From NCBI RefSeq assembly GCF_004349135.1, contig NZ_SMFN01000017.1:28867-92866 (forward strand): a stretch of 64,000 nucleotides of DNA, given 5' to 3'. Below the pieces are notes generated by a model. The model did no database searches. It was not told where the DNA came from and worked only from the letters and a program-made list of their open reading frames with translations. Positions 54,469 to 63,699 of this stretch are shown here, one piece after another. This stretch comes from Flavobacterium sandaracinum (GTDB lineage Bacteria > Bacteroidota > Bacteroidia > Flavobacteriales > Flavobacteriaceae). The position numbers and the translations under genes were made by a program. The stretch's first letter is position 1, and each line of letters begins with the position of its first letter.

Positions 54469-55326
54469 TTATTCATAAAAGTATTGAAAAGTTACATCAT
54501 GTATATTGTTTCCATTATAGATATAAAACTCTTTCATCTCACTTGGATATCCATTAGCATTATAAGTATATTGATTGTATCTAGGAAAAGAGCCCGAAAT
54601 ATTAGATTTCAAAATGTTATTAAACCTATGCAAATGGTATCGTAATGCAGAAACATTATAAAGAGGCGGAATCTCTTGAAACACTATTTTATCTAAACCT
54701 AAGATACTCTTTTTAGGATTCGATTTTGTATCATACTCAAAACTTCCAAAAATTAAACTGGCGTCCAAAGATTCTGATTTAACCAAATTTTTATTCGTAT
54801 CAAAAGAAAACTTACCTTCCCATATCAGCGTTTCTATATTATCCCTTGAATCACTGGAATACATTTTACAATTGATTCCACTAGTATTTATTTTAGCATA
54901 AACTACTCTCAGTACAGCTTTAAAAGTGTCAAAATATTGTTCTCTGGTGGAAGAAATTAAATCTTCATTACTATCATAAAAAAAATCTGTTTTCAGAACA
55001 AGCTTATCTTGACTATTCCCAATATTCTTTACTTTTATACTAGTGATTAAATTACCCGTATAAATATACTCAGTTTTATAAGTATACAAAAAGCCAATGT
55101 TTCCAACTACCGAAAGATCTTTTTTCGCTGTAACTTCACTAACAATTTTGTTTCCATTATAAACAAAATCAGTTGTACTCAATTCTTTTCCATCCTTATC
55201 TAATTCAATAATTTTTTTTACGAGTACTGTTGATGGAGTTACAGGTGTATCATTTTCACCACTATCGCCTGAACACGATGATAACACTAGTAACAAAACA
55301 ATTAATCCTAAAGCTATTTTTCTCAT
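54469..55326 (-). CDS. Lipoprotein of unknown function, YD-repeat-like (copy 1)
   Basis: A 285-residue lipoprotein (SPII signal LLVLSSC, Cys18). After a linker, LSTTDFVYNGNKIVSEV opens a YD/RHS-like series (DFVYNGN, KTEYIYTGN, DFFYDSNE, YTYNANGYP) ending FYIYNGNNIHDVTFQYFYE. The gene at 55461 is clearly related (TTLYTYNGNQIVS, YPIEQ, LKTEYFY). The role is unknown; the Tyr-Asp repeats suggest a surface-exposed, sugar- or protein-binding shape. Confidence 0.7.
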   Translation of the reverse strand: MRKIALGLIVLLLVLSSCSGDSGENDTPVTPSTVLVKKIIELDKDGKELSTTDFVYNGNKIVSEVTAKKDLSVVGNIGFLYTYKTEYIYTGNLITSIKVKNIGNSQDKLVLKTDFFYDSNEDLISSTREQYFDTFKAVLRVVYAKINTSGINCKMYSSDSRDNIETLIWEGKFSFDTNKNLVKSESLDASLIFGSFEYDTKSNPKKSILGLDKIVFQEIPPLYNVSALRYHLHRFNNILKSNISGSFPRYNQYTYNANGYPSEMKEFYIYNGNNIHDVTFQYFYE

Positions 55327-55388
55327 ATTCTAATTTTTAATAAATTAAAGTATAAAAAAGCAATTTAACACTATTAATTGCATAAAAA

Positions 55389-55425
55389 AACTCAAATATC
55401 TTTTGATTCGATATTTGAGTTTTGA
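55389..55425 (-). terminator. Terminator of the 55461 lipoprotein gene
   Basis: AACTCAAATATC pairs with GATATTTGAGTT (12 bp, 7-base loop). The minus strand continues in T, and the hairpin sits 36 bp after the stop of the gene at 55461. Confidence 0.85.
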
Positions 55426-55460
55426 TTTGTATATGGAATTATCGGTAACTAATTCTTGTA

Positions 55461-56240
55461 CTAGTAGAAATATTCCGTTTTCAGATAGCCTCTATTTCCA
55501 TTAGTAGCAACATTGTTTTCTGAAACCTGTTCTATTGGGTAATTATCTAAATCGTATTTAAAAGAATTAGTATAGAAATTAGCCGATGATGTTATTTGGT
55601 CGTCTTTAGAAACACTTGTAATTACAGTACTTATCAAACTATTATTCGAAGATATTTCTTCATTATAATCTAACAATTTTTTGTAACCCAAAATATTATA
55701 TAACGGATTATACTTTGCATCATAATCAAAACTTACAGTATATTCTATCAAAGTCCCTGATGCAGTATTATCTAAAATTCTTTCGTCTTTGATGAAATTT
55801 TCATTTTCAAAATACAATTTTCCGTGAAATTCTTTTACTTGCTGATTCCCAGAAGCAATCGAGAACTTTTCATAAGAAACCGTTTTATCTGCATTGTGAA
55901 CGTATTTAATTCTATACTTACCCAAAGATGTAACTTCAACTAATTTCCCTTCAAAGTAACTGTAATTAATAGTCTCCAGAAGCTGATTTGTTTTGTTTTG
56001 TGTTACCCTTTTTGTAATCAAATCCTCAGTATAGGTGAAATCGGTACGCTTATTGGCACCGTCCATGCTAACTATTTGATTACCATTATAAGTATAAAGG
56101 GTCGTTTCTGCAGTACCGCCTTCTGAGGTCTCAACGACCTTCTTTAGCAATTTCATACTGTCGTCATTATCATTTGAACACGAATAAATTGTCAACACTA
56201 AAAACGACAAGAATAAATGTAGCACTATTTTATTTTTCAT
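55461..56240 (-). CDS. Lipoprotein of unknown function, YD-repeat-like (copy 2)
   Basis: A 259-residue lipoprotein (SPII signal FLVLTIYSC, Cys21). TLYTYNGNQIVSMDG, DFTYTEDLITKRV and FDYDAKYNPLYNILGYKKL parallel the blocks of the protein at 54469 (FEYDTKSNPKKSILGLDKI), so the two are tandem paralogs. Each gene has its own terminator. No function is known. Confidence 0.7.
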   Translation of the reverse strand: MKNKIVLHLFLSFLVLTIYSCSNDNDDSMKLLKKVVETSEGGTAETTLYTYNGNQIVSMDGANKRTDFTYTEDLITKRVTQNKTNQLLETINYSYFEGKLVEVTSLGKYRIKYVHNADKTVSYEKFSIASGNQQVKEFHGKLYFENENFIKDERILDNTASGTLIEYTVSFDYDAKYNPLYNILGYKKLLDYNEEISSNNSLISTVITSVSKDDQITSSANFYTNSFKYDLDNYPIEQVSENNVATNGNRGYLKTEYFY

Positions 56241-56415
56241 AATAAATCAATCGCTTTTTCCCTTTAATTTTGGCACAAAAGTCAACAAATCTAACCAAAT
56301 TAAAATTCTACTTCAAAATTCATCGTTACAATCCACATATTTCGGTTGAACTACTACTTCTGAATCGAATTCCAATACCCAATAAAGATTCTAAAATCCG
56401 TTCTTTTAAACAAAA

Positions 56416-56449
56416 AAACCCTTTTAGAACTTATGTCCTAAAAGGGTTT
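56416..56449 (-). terminator. Terminator of alaS
   Basis: AAACCCTTTTAG pairs with CTAAAAGGGTTT (12 bp, 10-base loop), with T on the minus strand, 24 bp after the alaS stop. The stem is the same as at 54413. Confidence 0.88.
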
Positions 56450-56472
56450 CTATTATAAAAAATAAATTTGTT

Positions 56473-59106
56473 CTACTTTACAAACTCAATTGCTTTCTCT
56501 AAAGCTTGTTGAATTCCAGCTACATTCTTCCCTCCTGCTGTAGCAAAAAACGGTTGTCCACCACCGCCACCTTGTATAAATTTACCCAATTCACGTACTA
56601 CTTGACCAGCATTCAGATTTTTCTCCGCCACTAATTCTTTAGAAACATAACAGGTTAACATTGGTTTTTCTTCGTCGGCTGTAGCCAAAACTAAAAACAC
56701 ATTATTCCCTAAATTCCCTAATTCATACGCCAAATCTTTTGCTCCTTCCGGACTCAATTCGACTTGTTTTGCCAAAAATTGAACACCGTTTATTTCCTGT
56801 ATTTCAGCAATTAAACTCGCTTTCAAATTTTTGACTTTGTCTTTTACCAAAGCTTCAATTTGTTTCGCTAATTTGGCATTTTCTTCTTGCATTGAATGAA
56901 CGGCTTTCAAAATATCCTGAGGATTTTTTAAGGCTGATTTCACTTCATTTAATGTGTTTTCATACGAAGCAAAATGTGCTTTTACGGCATCACTTGTAAT
57001 CGCTTCAATACGACGAATTCCTGCAGCTACCGCTCCTTCAGAAACGATTTTGAAATGCCAAATTTCAGCAGTGTTTTTCACGTGGATTCCTCCGCACAAT
57101 TCCATGCTTTCGCCAAATTTAATCGCACGAACTTCATCACCATATTTCTCTCCAAACAACGCCATTGCTCCTTCTTGAACTGCTTGCGCAAAAGGAATAT
57201 TTCTTCTTTCTATAAGAGGTAATTGCTCTTGAATTCTTGCGTTTACAAAATCTTCGACTTGTTGCAATTCGGTTTCCGTCATTTTAGCAAAATGCGAAAA
57301 GTCAAAACGCAAATAGTTCGGATTGACTAATGAACCTTTTTGTTCCACATGCGTTCCCAAAATACTTCTTAAGGCTTGGTGCATCAAATGCGTAGCCGAG
57401 TGATTTCTAGAAGATAAATTCCTCAAATCCTGATTTACTTTGGCCACAAACCCAGCACCTATATTCTCTGGTAATTTTTTTGCAAAATGTAAAATCAGGT
57501 TGTTTTCTTTTTTCGTGTCGATGATTTCAATCGTTTCATTTGCTGAAACTAGTGTTCCTTTATCACCTACTTGACCACCACCTTCAGGATAAAAAGGCGT
57601 GTTATCTAAAACGATTTGGTATAAAATCCCATCTTTTTTACTATCCACTTTGCGAATACGAGTGATTTTTACATCACTTTCTGATTGATCGTAGCCTACA
57701 AATGTTTCTACATTTCCAGGAATAAGAACAGACCAGTCTTCAGTTGAAACTTCTGATGCGGCTCGAGAGCGATTTTTTTGTTCTTGCATCGCAGCGTTAA
57801 AACCAACTTCGTCTAGTTCGAATCCTTTTTCTCTTAGAATCAATGCTGTTAAGTCAATTGGAAATCCAAAAGTATCGTATAATTCAAATGCTTTTGCTCC
57901 TGCTATTATTGTTCCTTTCTCCTCTTCAATAACTTTATCTAGCAATTGCAATCCTTGGTCTAATGTTCTCAAGAAAGAAGCTTCTTCTTCGCGAATCACA
58001 TTCGTAACCAATTGTTGTTGCAATTTGATTTCTGGGAAAAATTCTCCCATTTGATTTGCCAAAACAGCAACTAGTTTATTGATAAAAGGTTCTTTGGTAT
58101 CTAAAAATGTAAATCCGTAACGAATTGCACGACGCAAAATTCTACGAATTACATAACCAGCACCTGTGTTAGATGGCAATTGTCCATCAGCAATAGCAAA
58201 AGCTACTGCACGAACGTGATCAACCACTACACGGATAGCGATATTCGTTTTCTCCTCGACTGCGCTCGGAGTGACAGCATTGTCTACATATTTAAAACCT
58301 GTAATTTGTTCTACTTTTTCAATCAGTGGCGAAAAAACATCCGTGTCATAATTGGAAGTTTTTCCTTGCAACGCCATACACAAACGTTCGAATCCCATTC
58401 CAGTATCGACATGTTTTGCAGGCAATTTTTCCAAAGAACCATCCGCTTTACGGTTGAATTCCATGAATACATTGTTCCAGATTTCCACTACTTGCGGATG
58501 GTCATTGTTTACTAGACTTTTTCCTGAAACTAACGCTTTCTCTTCTGCAGAACGAATATCAACGTGAATTTCGGAACATGGACCACACGGACCTTGATCT
58601 CCCATTTCCCAGAAGTTATCTTTTTTGTTTCCAAGAATGATGCGGTCTTCATCAATTAATGCCGCCCAAATATCCCAAGCTTCTTGATCGAAAGGTACGT
58701 TTTCAGCGGAATTCCCTTCAAATACGGAAACGTATAAGTTTTCTTTTGGGATTTTATAGACTTCCGTCAAAAGTTCCCACGCCCAGTTGATGGCTTCTTT
58801 CTTGAAATAATCACCAAATGACCAGTTTCCCAACATTTCAAACATGGTGTGGTGGTAGGTATCAAAACCTACATCTTCCAAATCGTTATGTTTTCCTGAC
58901 ACACGAAGGCATTTTTGCGTATCGGCTATTCTGTTGCTTTTTGGAGTTCCGTTCCCCAAAAAATATTCTTTGAACTGTGCCATTCCTGAATTGTTGAACA
59001 TCAAGGTTGGATCATCCTTAAGAACAATGGGAGCCGATGGAACGATTAAGTGTCCTTTTGATGCGAAAAATTCCAGAAATTGCTTGCGTACGTCTTGTGA
59101 TGTCAT
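56473..59106 (-). CDS. alaS: Alanine--tRNA ligase
   Basis: It charges tRNA-Ala and hydrolyses mischarged products. The 877-residue protein has the class II core ([48 protein letters not shown]), the editing-domain zinc ligands in [12 protein letters not shown] and MELCGGIHV, and the C-terminal [15 protein letters not shown] of the C-Ala domain. Length and order are normal. It faces away from the M23 gene and has its own terminator. Confidence 0.97.
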   Translation of the reverse strand: MTSQDVRKQFLEFFASKGHLIVPSAPIVLKDDPTLMFNNSGMAQFKEYFLGNGTPKSNRIADTQKCLRVSGKHNDLEDVGFDTYHHTMFEMLGNWSFGDYFKKEAINWAWELLTEVYKIPKENLYVSVFEGNSAENVPFDQEAWDIWAALIDEDRIILGNKKDNFWEMGDQGPCGPCSEIHVDIRSAEEKALVSGKSLVNNDHPQVVEIWNNVFMEFNRKADGSLEKLPAKHVDTGMGFERLCMALQGKTSNYDTDVFSPLIEKVEQITGFKYVDNAVTPSAVEEKTNIAIRVVVDHVRAVAFAIADGQLPSNTGAGYVIRRILRRAIRYGFTFLDTKEPFINKLVAVLANQMGEFFPEIKLQQQLVTNVIREEEASFLRTLDQGLQLLDKVIEEEKGTIIAGAKAFELYDTFGFPIDLTALILREKGFELDEVGFNAAMQEQKNRSRAASEVSTEDWSVLIPGNVETFVGYDQSESDVKITRIRKVDSKKDGILYQIVLDNTPFYPEGGGQVGDKGTLVSANETIEIIDTKKENNLILHFAKKLPENIGAGFVAKVNQDLRNLSSRNHSATHLMHQALRSILGTHVEQKGSLVNPNYLRFDFSHFAKMTETELQQVEDFVNARIQEQLPLIERRNIPFAQAVQEGAMALFGEKYGDEVRAIKFGESMELCGGIHVKNTAEIWHFKIVSEGAVAAGIRRIEAITSDAVKAHFASYENTLNEVKSALKNPQDILKAVHSMQEENAKLAKQIEALVKDKVKNLKASLIAEIQEINGVQFLAKQVELSPEGAKDLAYELGNLGNNVFLVLATADEEKPMLTCYVSKELVAEKNLNAGQVVRELGKFIQGGGGGQPFFATAGGKNVAGIQQALEKAIEFVK

Positions 59107-59250
59107 TGATTTAATTTAAATATTTAAAGATTCCAAAATTTAAAGATTGTTTAGGATTGAATTTTTCAATCTTTAAATCCTTAAGTATTTTAATTTTTTG
59201 CCCCAGATTATCTCACATGCTCTTATTTTCAGCGGAGTTCACTGAACACT

Positions 59251-59388
59251 TAGTGTTTGCAGTGGAAAGCTTTGAAGTTTTGAAATCTATTTTTTCTTGG
59301 GTTGGCAGAGCGACCGGAGGAAGCTCCTGCTGGATCATTAGAAAAAAAGATTTCAAGACGAGAACTTGCAACGAATAGCTGGAATAGG
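59251..59388 (+). repeat. ~140-bp structured repeat, copy C
   Basis: It begins TAGTGTTTGCAGTGGAAAGC and ends TTGCAACGAATAGCTGGAATAGGC. The core hairpin pairs GAAATCT (59282) with AGATTTC (59348) and TTTTTTCT with AGAAAAAA around GAGCGACCGGAGGAAGCTCC. It lies in the 387-bp gap between the divergent alaS and M23 genes, which otherwise shows no gene. Confidence 0.8.
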
Positions 59389-59493
59389 CACATTATTTTA
59401 TTTATTCCTGAAAAAAGGATGTAACAAATGAAACATTTCTTAAATTTGTTCGTCTAACCTTTTACAGTGTGCAAAAATAGGGTATTTTAAAAT

Positions 59494-60471
59494 ATGTCGA
59501 AAGTAAAATATTATTACGATTCCGAAAATCTAGCCTATAGAAAAATAAAAACACAAAAAAGAAGAAAATTTGGTGTTGTTATCTTGTTTTTATTGGCAGC
59601 GGCGTTGTTTGGTTTTTTAAGTTTTATCATTTTATTGAACACTCCTTATTTTGAAACACCAAAAGACCGTTTGCAAGCCCGTGAAATTGAAAACTTGAAA
59701 CTGAATTACGCGCTACTGAACAAAAAAATGGATCAGATAAATGGTGTTCTTGAAGCTATTGAAGATCGAGACAACAATTTGTATCGGGTCTATTTTAATA
59801 AAGCGGCCATTCCAGATTCAGTTCGCGAGGCAGGATTTCAGGGGAAAAATAGGTATAAAGTGCTGGAAGGGTATAACAATTCGCAGTTGGTGATGAATAC
59901 CACAAAAAGAATGGATGTTTTGACTAAAGAATTAGCGATTCAGTCCAAATCATTAGACGTTATTTTGAAATTGGCAGAAGCTAAAAGTGATTTTTTGTCA
60001 GCCATCCCTGCCATTCAGCCAGTACAAAATGAAAATTTAAAACAAATGGCTTCTGGTTTTGGATACCGCACGGATCCTTTTACAAAAGCAAGGAAAATGC
60101 ATGAAGGCATGGATTTTACGGCAAAAAGTGGAACACCTATTTATGCCACTGGTGACGGAGTGGTTGCACAAGCTGACAATACCGCTTCAGGATACGGAAA
60201 TCATATTGTTATTCGGCATGGATTTGGATACGAAACGTTGTACGCCCATTTGAGTAAATACAATACCAGAGCAGGACAACGCGTAAAACGAGGTGATGTT
60301 ATTGGTTATGTGGGAAGTACAGGAAGATCAGAAGCTCCGCATTTGCATTATGAAGTTCATAAGGATAAAAAAGTAGTGAATCCGCTTAATTTTTATTACG
60401 GCAATATTTCGGCAGTGGAATATGTTGTCATCGCACAACTGGCAAATCAGGAGAATCAATCGCTGGATTAA
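59494..60471 (+). CDS. M23 family metallopeptidase
   Basis: A cell-wall endopeptidase of the LytM type. The 325-residue protein has one membrane helix near residues 28-50 (VVILFLLAAALFGFLSFIILL), a coiled-coil middle, and the M23 domain (~190-305) with MHEGMDFTAKSGTPIYATGDG, where His and Asp bind zinc, and HLHYEVH. It cuts peptidoglycan crosslinks in the periplasm. It begins a plus-strand run that includes the MerR gene 113 bp downstream. Confidence 0.92.
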   Translation: MSKVKYYYDSENLAYRKIKTQKRRKFGVVILFLLAAALFGFLSFIILLNTPYFETPKDRLQAREIENLKLNYALLNKKMDQINGVLEAIEDRDNNLYRVYFNKAAIPDSVREAGFQGKNRYKVLEGYNNSQLVMNTTKRMDVLTKELAIQSKSLDVILKLAEAKSDFLSAIPAIQPVQNENLKQMASGFGYRTDPFTKARKMHEGMDFTAKSGTPIYATGDGVVAQADNTASGYGNHIVIRHGFGYETLYAHLSKYNTRAGQRVKRGDVIGYVGSTGRSEAPHLHYEVHKDKKVVNPLNFYYGNISAVEYVVIAQLANQENQSLD

Positions 60472-60583
60472 GTTTGTAAAAAATGAAGAATGAAGAGTGA
60501 GAAGTTAGTGGGTTAAAATACAAATACTTGCTATCAATTAAATATCAAAATAAAAAAACAATAGTTAGAACAACACATAAAAC

Positions 60584-60916
60584 ATGCACATTGAACTCTC
60601 TAAAGATAAAAGATATTACAGTATTGGCGAAGTAGCCAAAGCATTTGATGTGAATGCCTCGCTGATTCGTTTTTGGGACAATGAATTTGATATTCTGAAA
60701 CCAAAAAAGAATGCGAAAGGCAACCGAATGTTTACCCCTGAGGATATCACTAATTTACAATTGATCTATCACTTAGTCAAAGAAAGAGGTTTTACGCTAG
60801 AAGGTGCCAAAACCCATTTGAAAGAAGGACAAAAGAAAACACTAGATAAGTTTGATATTATTCGAAAATTAGAAACGATACGCACACAATTAACAAATAT
60901 TAAAAACGAATTATAA
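60584..60916 (+). CDS. MerR family transcriptional regulator
   Basis: A 110-residue regulator with the MerR helix-turn-helix: YYSIGEVAKAFDVNASLIRFWDNEFDILKPKKNAKGNRMF, then FTPEDITNLQLIYHLVKERGFTLEGAKTHLKE as the dimer helix. It has no C-terminal effector domain, as usual for the short MerR proteins of Bacteroidetes next to M23 genes. The signal it senses is unknown; it may regulate the M23 gene or the LemA genes behind it. Confidence 0.88.
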   Translation: MHIELSKDKRYYSIGEVAKAFDVNASLIRFWDNEFDILKPKKNAKGNRMFTPEDITNLQLIYHLVKERGFTLEGAKTHLKEGQKKTLDKFDIIRKLETIRTQLTNIKNEL

Positions 60917-60982
60917 TCATTAAAATTTCTTACTAATTACATTTTTTAAACAATTAAATATTAAACACTAAATTAAATAAAC

Positions 60983-61570
60983 ATGAGAAGATTTTTGCCT
61001 TGGATTATCGGAGCAGTTGTAATTTTTGCAATTTACAGCTGGGTTAAAGGAATTAACAATACTGCAGTAACGTTAAACCAAAATGTAGAACAATCTTGGG
61101 GTGATGTACAAACGGCGTATCAAAGAAGAAATGACCTTATTGGGAATTTAGTAAATACCGTAAAAGGTGCCGCTGATTTTGAAAAAGGCACGTTGACAGC
61201 AGTTATCGAAGCGCGTTCCAAAGCTACTTCTGTAAAAATTGATCCAGCAAATATTACTCCGGAACAATTAGCTGAATTCAATAAAGCACAAAGTGGCGTA
61301 AGCAGTTCATTGTCTCGATTATTAGTAACTGTTGAAGCGTATCCAGAATTGAAAGCCAACCAAAACTTCTTGAAATTACAAGACGAATTGGCCAGTACAG
61401 AAAATCAAATTCTAACGGCTAGAACACGTTTTAACGAAGCCGTAAAACCATATAACTCTCACATCAAAACGTTTCCAAACAGCTTATTTGCTGGATTATT
61501 CGGATTCAAAGAGAAAGCATACTTTAATGCAGTTGAAGGTGCAGACAAACCAGTTGAAGTAAATTTCTAA
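60983..61570 (+). CDS. LemA family protein
   Basis: A 195-residue membrane-anchored protein with one N-terminal helix (FLPWIIGAVVIFAIYSWV) and the LemA coiled coil: VEQSWGDVQTAYQRRNDLIGNLVNTVKG, LLVTVEAYPELKANQNFLKLQDELASTENQI and the closing FAGLFGFKEKAYF. LemA and TPM genes are often adjacent. The role is not clear, though links to envelope stress have been suggested. It is followed by two TPM genes. Confidence 0.93.
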   Translation: MRRFLPWIIGAVVIFAIYSWVKGINNTAVTLNQNVEQSWGDVQTAYQRRNDLIGNLVNTVKGAADFEKGTLTAVIEARSKATSVKIDPANITPEQLAEFNKAQSGVSSSLSRLLVTVEAYPELKANQNFLKLQDELASTENQILTARTRFNEAVKPYNSHIKTFPNSLFAGLFGFKEKAYFNAVEGADKPVEVNF

Positions 61571-61589
61571 AAAACGATTTCAGATTTTC

Positions 61590-61639
61590 GATTAATGATT
61601 TTTGATTGTAGGACATTCTACAGTCAAAAATCGCTAATC
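61590..61639. repeat. Hairpin in the LemA-TPM gap, related to the minisatellite
   Basis: GATTAATGATTTTTGATTGTAG pairs with CTACAGTCAAAAATCGCTAATC, with a 6-base loop. The left arm is very close to GATTAACGATTTTTGATTGCAG, the core of the 73-bp repeat at 25560-26275. It lies inside the LemA-TPM transcript and may slow or end transcription there. Confidence 0.7.
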
Positions 61640-61659
61640 ATCATTCAAAAATTTATCCC

Positions 61660-62097
61660 ATGTCAAAAGTAGAAGATTTTTTAACCAAAGAAGATGAACA
61701 AGAAATTGTTGAAGCTATTCGTATGGCTGAAAAGAACACTTCTGGCGAAATTAGAGTTCATATAGAGAAAACAACTTCCATGGATGCGTACGATCGCGCT
61801 TTGGAAGTTTTTCATGAATTGAAAATGGATGAAACCGAGCTGCAAAATGGTGTCTTAATATATCTAGCAGTAGACGATCACCATTTTGTAATTTGCGGAG
61901 ACAGAGGAATTAATGATGTTGTACCAAATGATTTTTGGAATTGCACCCGAGATATTATGGTGGCGGAGTTCAAAAAAGGTGATTTCAAGCAAGGTCTTAT
62001 TGATGGAATTGCCAGAGCAGGTGAACAACTGCAACATTATTTCCCATGGCAAGAAGGCAATACAAATGAATTATCAAACGAAATATCTAGAGGATAA
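61660..62097 (+). CDS. TPM domain protein (cytoplasmic form)
   Basis: A 145-residue protein with the TPM domain (TLP18.3/Psb32/MOLO-1 family): VEDFLTKEDEQEIVEAIRMAEKNTSGEIRVHIE, LQNGVLIYLAVDDHHFVICGDRGIN and MVAEFKKGDFKQGLIDGIARAGEQL. There is no signal peptide. It overlaps the next TPM gene by one base (TAATG). The pair is usually found after LemA; its role is not known. Confidence 0.9.
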   Translation: MSKVEDFLTKEDEQEIVEAIRMAEKNTSGEIRVHIEKTTSMDAYDRALEVFHELKMDETELQNGVLIYLAVDDHHFVICGDRGINDVVPNDFWNCTRDIMVAEFKKGDFKQGLIDGIARAGEQLQHYFPWQEGNTNELSNEISRG

Positions 62098-62912
62098 TGC
62101 TATTACAAAAAAAGAGTACCCTAATTGCACTAAAGCTTTTTGTCTGTTTATTATTCACACAAATTGGCTTTGCGCAATTTACCATTCCTGAAAAACCAAC
62201 TCTTCAAACTTCAGTTTATGATTATGCGAATGTGCTCAGCGCAACAGAAAAAGCACAATTAGAAGAAAAACTAATTAAATATTCTGATTCTACCACAACT
62301 CAAATTGTAGTCATTACGATTGAAAGTCTTCAAAACGAAGATGTGAGTCAACTGGCAACCAAATGGGGACAAACGTGGGGAATTGGCGGGACGGAGAAAG
62401 ACGATAATGGTGTTATTGTTTTATTGGCTAAAGCCGAAAAAAAAATAGCAATCAATCCCGGTTATGGATTAGAAGATCGACTAACTGCTGGAATTGGTGG
62501 AGAAATAATTCGGAATATTATTATTCCTGAATTTAAAGCCGGAAGTTTTTACAATGGATTAGACAAAGGAACAGACGCACTTATTGATGTTTTCAAGGGA
62601 AAATATAAAGGCGAACGTGTTAAAAAAACCAAAGATAAAGGATTCCCTATTTTACCCTTAATCGTTATTGTTATCATTATACTGGTACTTATTTCAAGAA
62701 ACAAAGGTGGCGGTGGCGGTAATTCTGGAAACAGAGGCGGTGGCATTGGACCTAGTTTATTGGATGTTATTATACTCAGCAGCCTTGGAAGAAACAGCGG
62801 TGGCGGTGGATTTGGTGGCGGTTCCTCTGGTGGTGGATTTGGTGGAGGCGGTTTCGGCGGTGGATTTGGCGGCGGAGGTTTCTCTGGTGGCGGATCTAGC
62901 GGAGGCTGGTAA
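62097..62912 (+). CDS. TPM domain protein with Gly-rich tail (YgcG family)
   Basis: A 271-residue exported protein. Signal peptide LIALKLFVCLLFTQIGFA; TPM domain with VYDYANVLSATEKAQLEEKL, TTQIVVITIESLQNEDV and AINPGYGLEDRLTAGIGGEIIRNIIIPEFKAG; then one membrane helix (LPLIVIVIIILVLIS) and a Gly/Ser-rich tail ending GGSSGGW. It completes the LemA-TPM-TPM unit. The tail probably lies on the cytoplasmic side. Confidence 0.92.
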   Translation: MLLQKKSTLIALKLFVCLLFTQIGFAQFTIPEKPTLQTSVYDYANVLSATEKAQLEEKLIKYSDSTTTQIVVITIESLQNEDVSQLATKWGQTWGIGGTEKDDNGVIVLLAKAEKKIAINPGYGLEDRLTAGIGGEIIRNIIIPEFKAGSFYNGLDKGTDALIDVFKGKYKGERVKKTKDKGFPILPLIVIVIIILVLISRNKGGGGGNSGNRGGGIGPSLLDVIILSSLGRNSGGGGFGGGSSGGGFGGGGFGGGFGGGGFSGGGSSGGW

Positions 62913-62974
62913 CTCTTAGTTTGCGCTATTCATTACTATAATGAAACAGCAAATACAATTAGATTAAAAAATAA

Positions 62975-63016
62975 TGGCTCTTAAAATTAATACTTTTTGT
63001 CCTGTTTTAAGAGCCA
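62975..63016 (+). terminator. Possible terminator of the LemA-TPM operon
   Basis: TGGCTCTTAAAA and TTTTAAGAGCCA form a perfect 12-bp stem with an 18-base loop, about 60 bp after the TPM stop and 33 bp before the Rrf2 gene. The T run is short, so a regulatory hairpin is also possible. Confidence 0.55.
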
Positions 63017-63048
63017 ATTTATTCGAAAATATAAATCAATCCTACTAA

Positions 63049-63462
63049 ATGCTTTCACATAAAGCCAAATATGCACTAAAAGCACTTTTATATTTAGCGC
63101 AACAACAAGAAACTCATGTTTCTCGAACTATCGAAATTGCCGAGGCAGCCTCTATTCCAAAAAAATTTTTGGAACAGATTTTATTAGACCTAAAACGAGC
63201 ACATTTTGTAGGAAGCAAACAAGGAAAATTTGGCGGTTATTATCTTTTGAAATCTAAAAACGAAATTACTTTAGCTGACATTCACCGTCTTTTTGATGGT
63301 GCAATTGCGTTACTTCCTTGTGCATCATTGAATTTTTACGAACGCTGTTCTGATTGCGTCGATGAATCGGAATGCTTACTACGACACGGATTGATTACCA
63401 TTCGAGAAGAAACTTTAAAAGCTATGGAAGGTATTACTATTGCTTCATTGGTAAAAAAATAA
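63049..63462 (+). CDS. Rrf2 family transcriptional regulator
   Basis: A 137-residue Rrf2-family DNA-binding protein: MLSHKAKYALKALLYLA, the winged-helix IAEAASIPKKFLEQILLDLKRAHFVGS, and a C-terminal Cys cluster (C101, C110, C113, C118 region, ALLPCASLN...CSDCVDESEC) that could bind an iron-sulfur cluster or sense thiols. Rrf2 members of this kind (CymR, IscR) regulate sulfur and iron-sulfur genes. It stands just upstream of the leader-like ORF at 63554, which suggests a regulated sulfur operon beyond. Confidence 0.9.
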   Translation: MLSHKAKYALKALLYLAQQQETHVSRTIEIAEAASIPKKFLEQILLDLKRAHFVGSKQGKFGGYYLLKSKNEITLADIHRLFDGAIALLPCASLNFYERCSDCVDESECLLRHGLITIREETLKAMEGITIASLVKK

Positions 63463-63504
63463 AAAAATATTTTTTAAACTCTACTAATTTTATAGAATTA
63501 ATTA

Positions 63505-63512
63505 TATATTTG
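63505..63512 (+). promoter_or_regulatory. -7 element of the sulfur-leader ORF
   Basis: TATATTTG matches TAnnTTTG, about 40 bp upstream of the ATG at 63554. An imperfect TCTA...TAGA palindrome (TCTACTAATTTTATAGA, 63480-63496) lies just before it and could be the Rrf2 operator. Confidence 0.6.
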
Positions 63513-63553
63513 CCTCGAATTTAATAAATCATTAACAATCCAAATTTAAACGT

Positions 63554-63658
63554 ATGAAAACGTACCTAAGTAAGTTTGCTTTTTTGACCAAGCAATCCCA
63601 AAAAAATCAATTAATTATAATTAAAAAAAAGAATTCCCAAATGATGTGTATGTGTTAG
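63554..63658 (+). CDS. Small ORF ending in MMCMC, possible sulfur-amino-acid leader peptide
   Basis: ATG at 63554 opens a 34-residue frame: MKTYLSKFAFLTKQSQKN, a Lys-rich middle, then the ending SQMMCMC and TAG at 63656. The run of Met and Cys just before the stop is the pattern of an attenuation leader whose ribosome stalls when Met or Cys is short. It has a -7 box at 63505 and lies next to an Rrf2 regulator. No terminator hairpin follows before the IS, so the control mode is unclear. The genes it would serve lie beyond the IS or the window. Confidence 0.6.
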   Translation: MKTYLSKFAFLTKQSQKNQLIIIKKKNSQMMCMC

Positions 63659-63699
63659 TTAAAAAAATTTAATTTAAATTCTACTAATTACATATAATT

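Noticed and set aside
63554..63658. Leader ORF as a full attenuator
   Set aside because: No terminator hairpin follows before the IS, so only the leader-like peptide is claimed.
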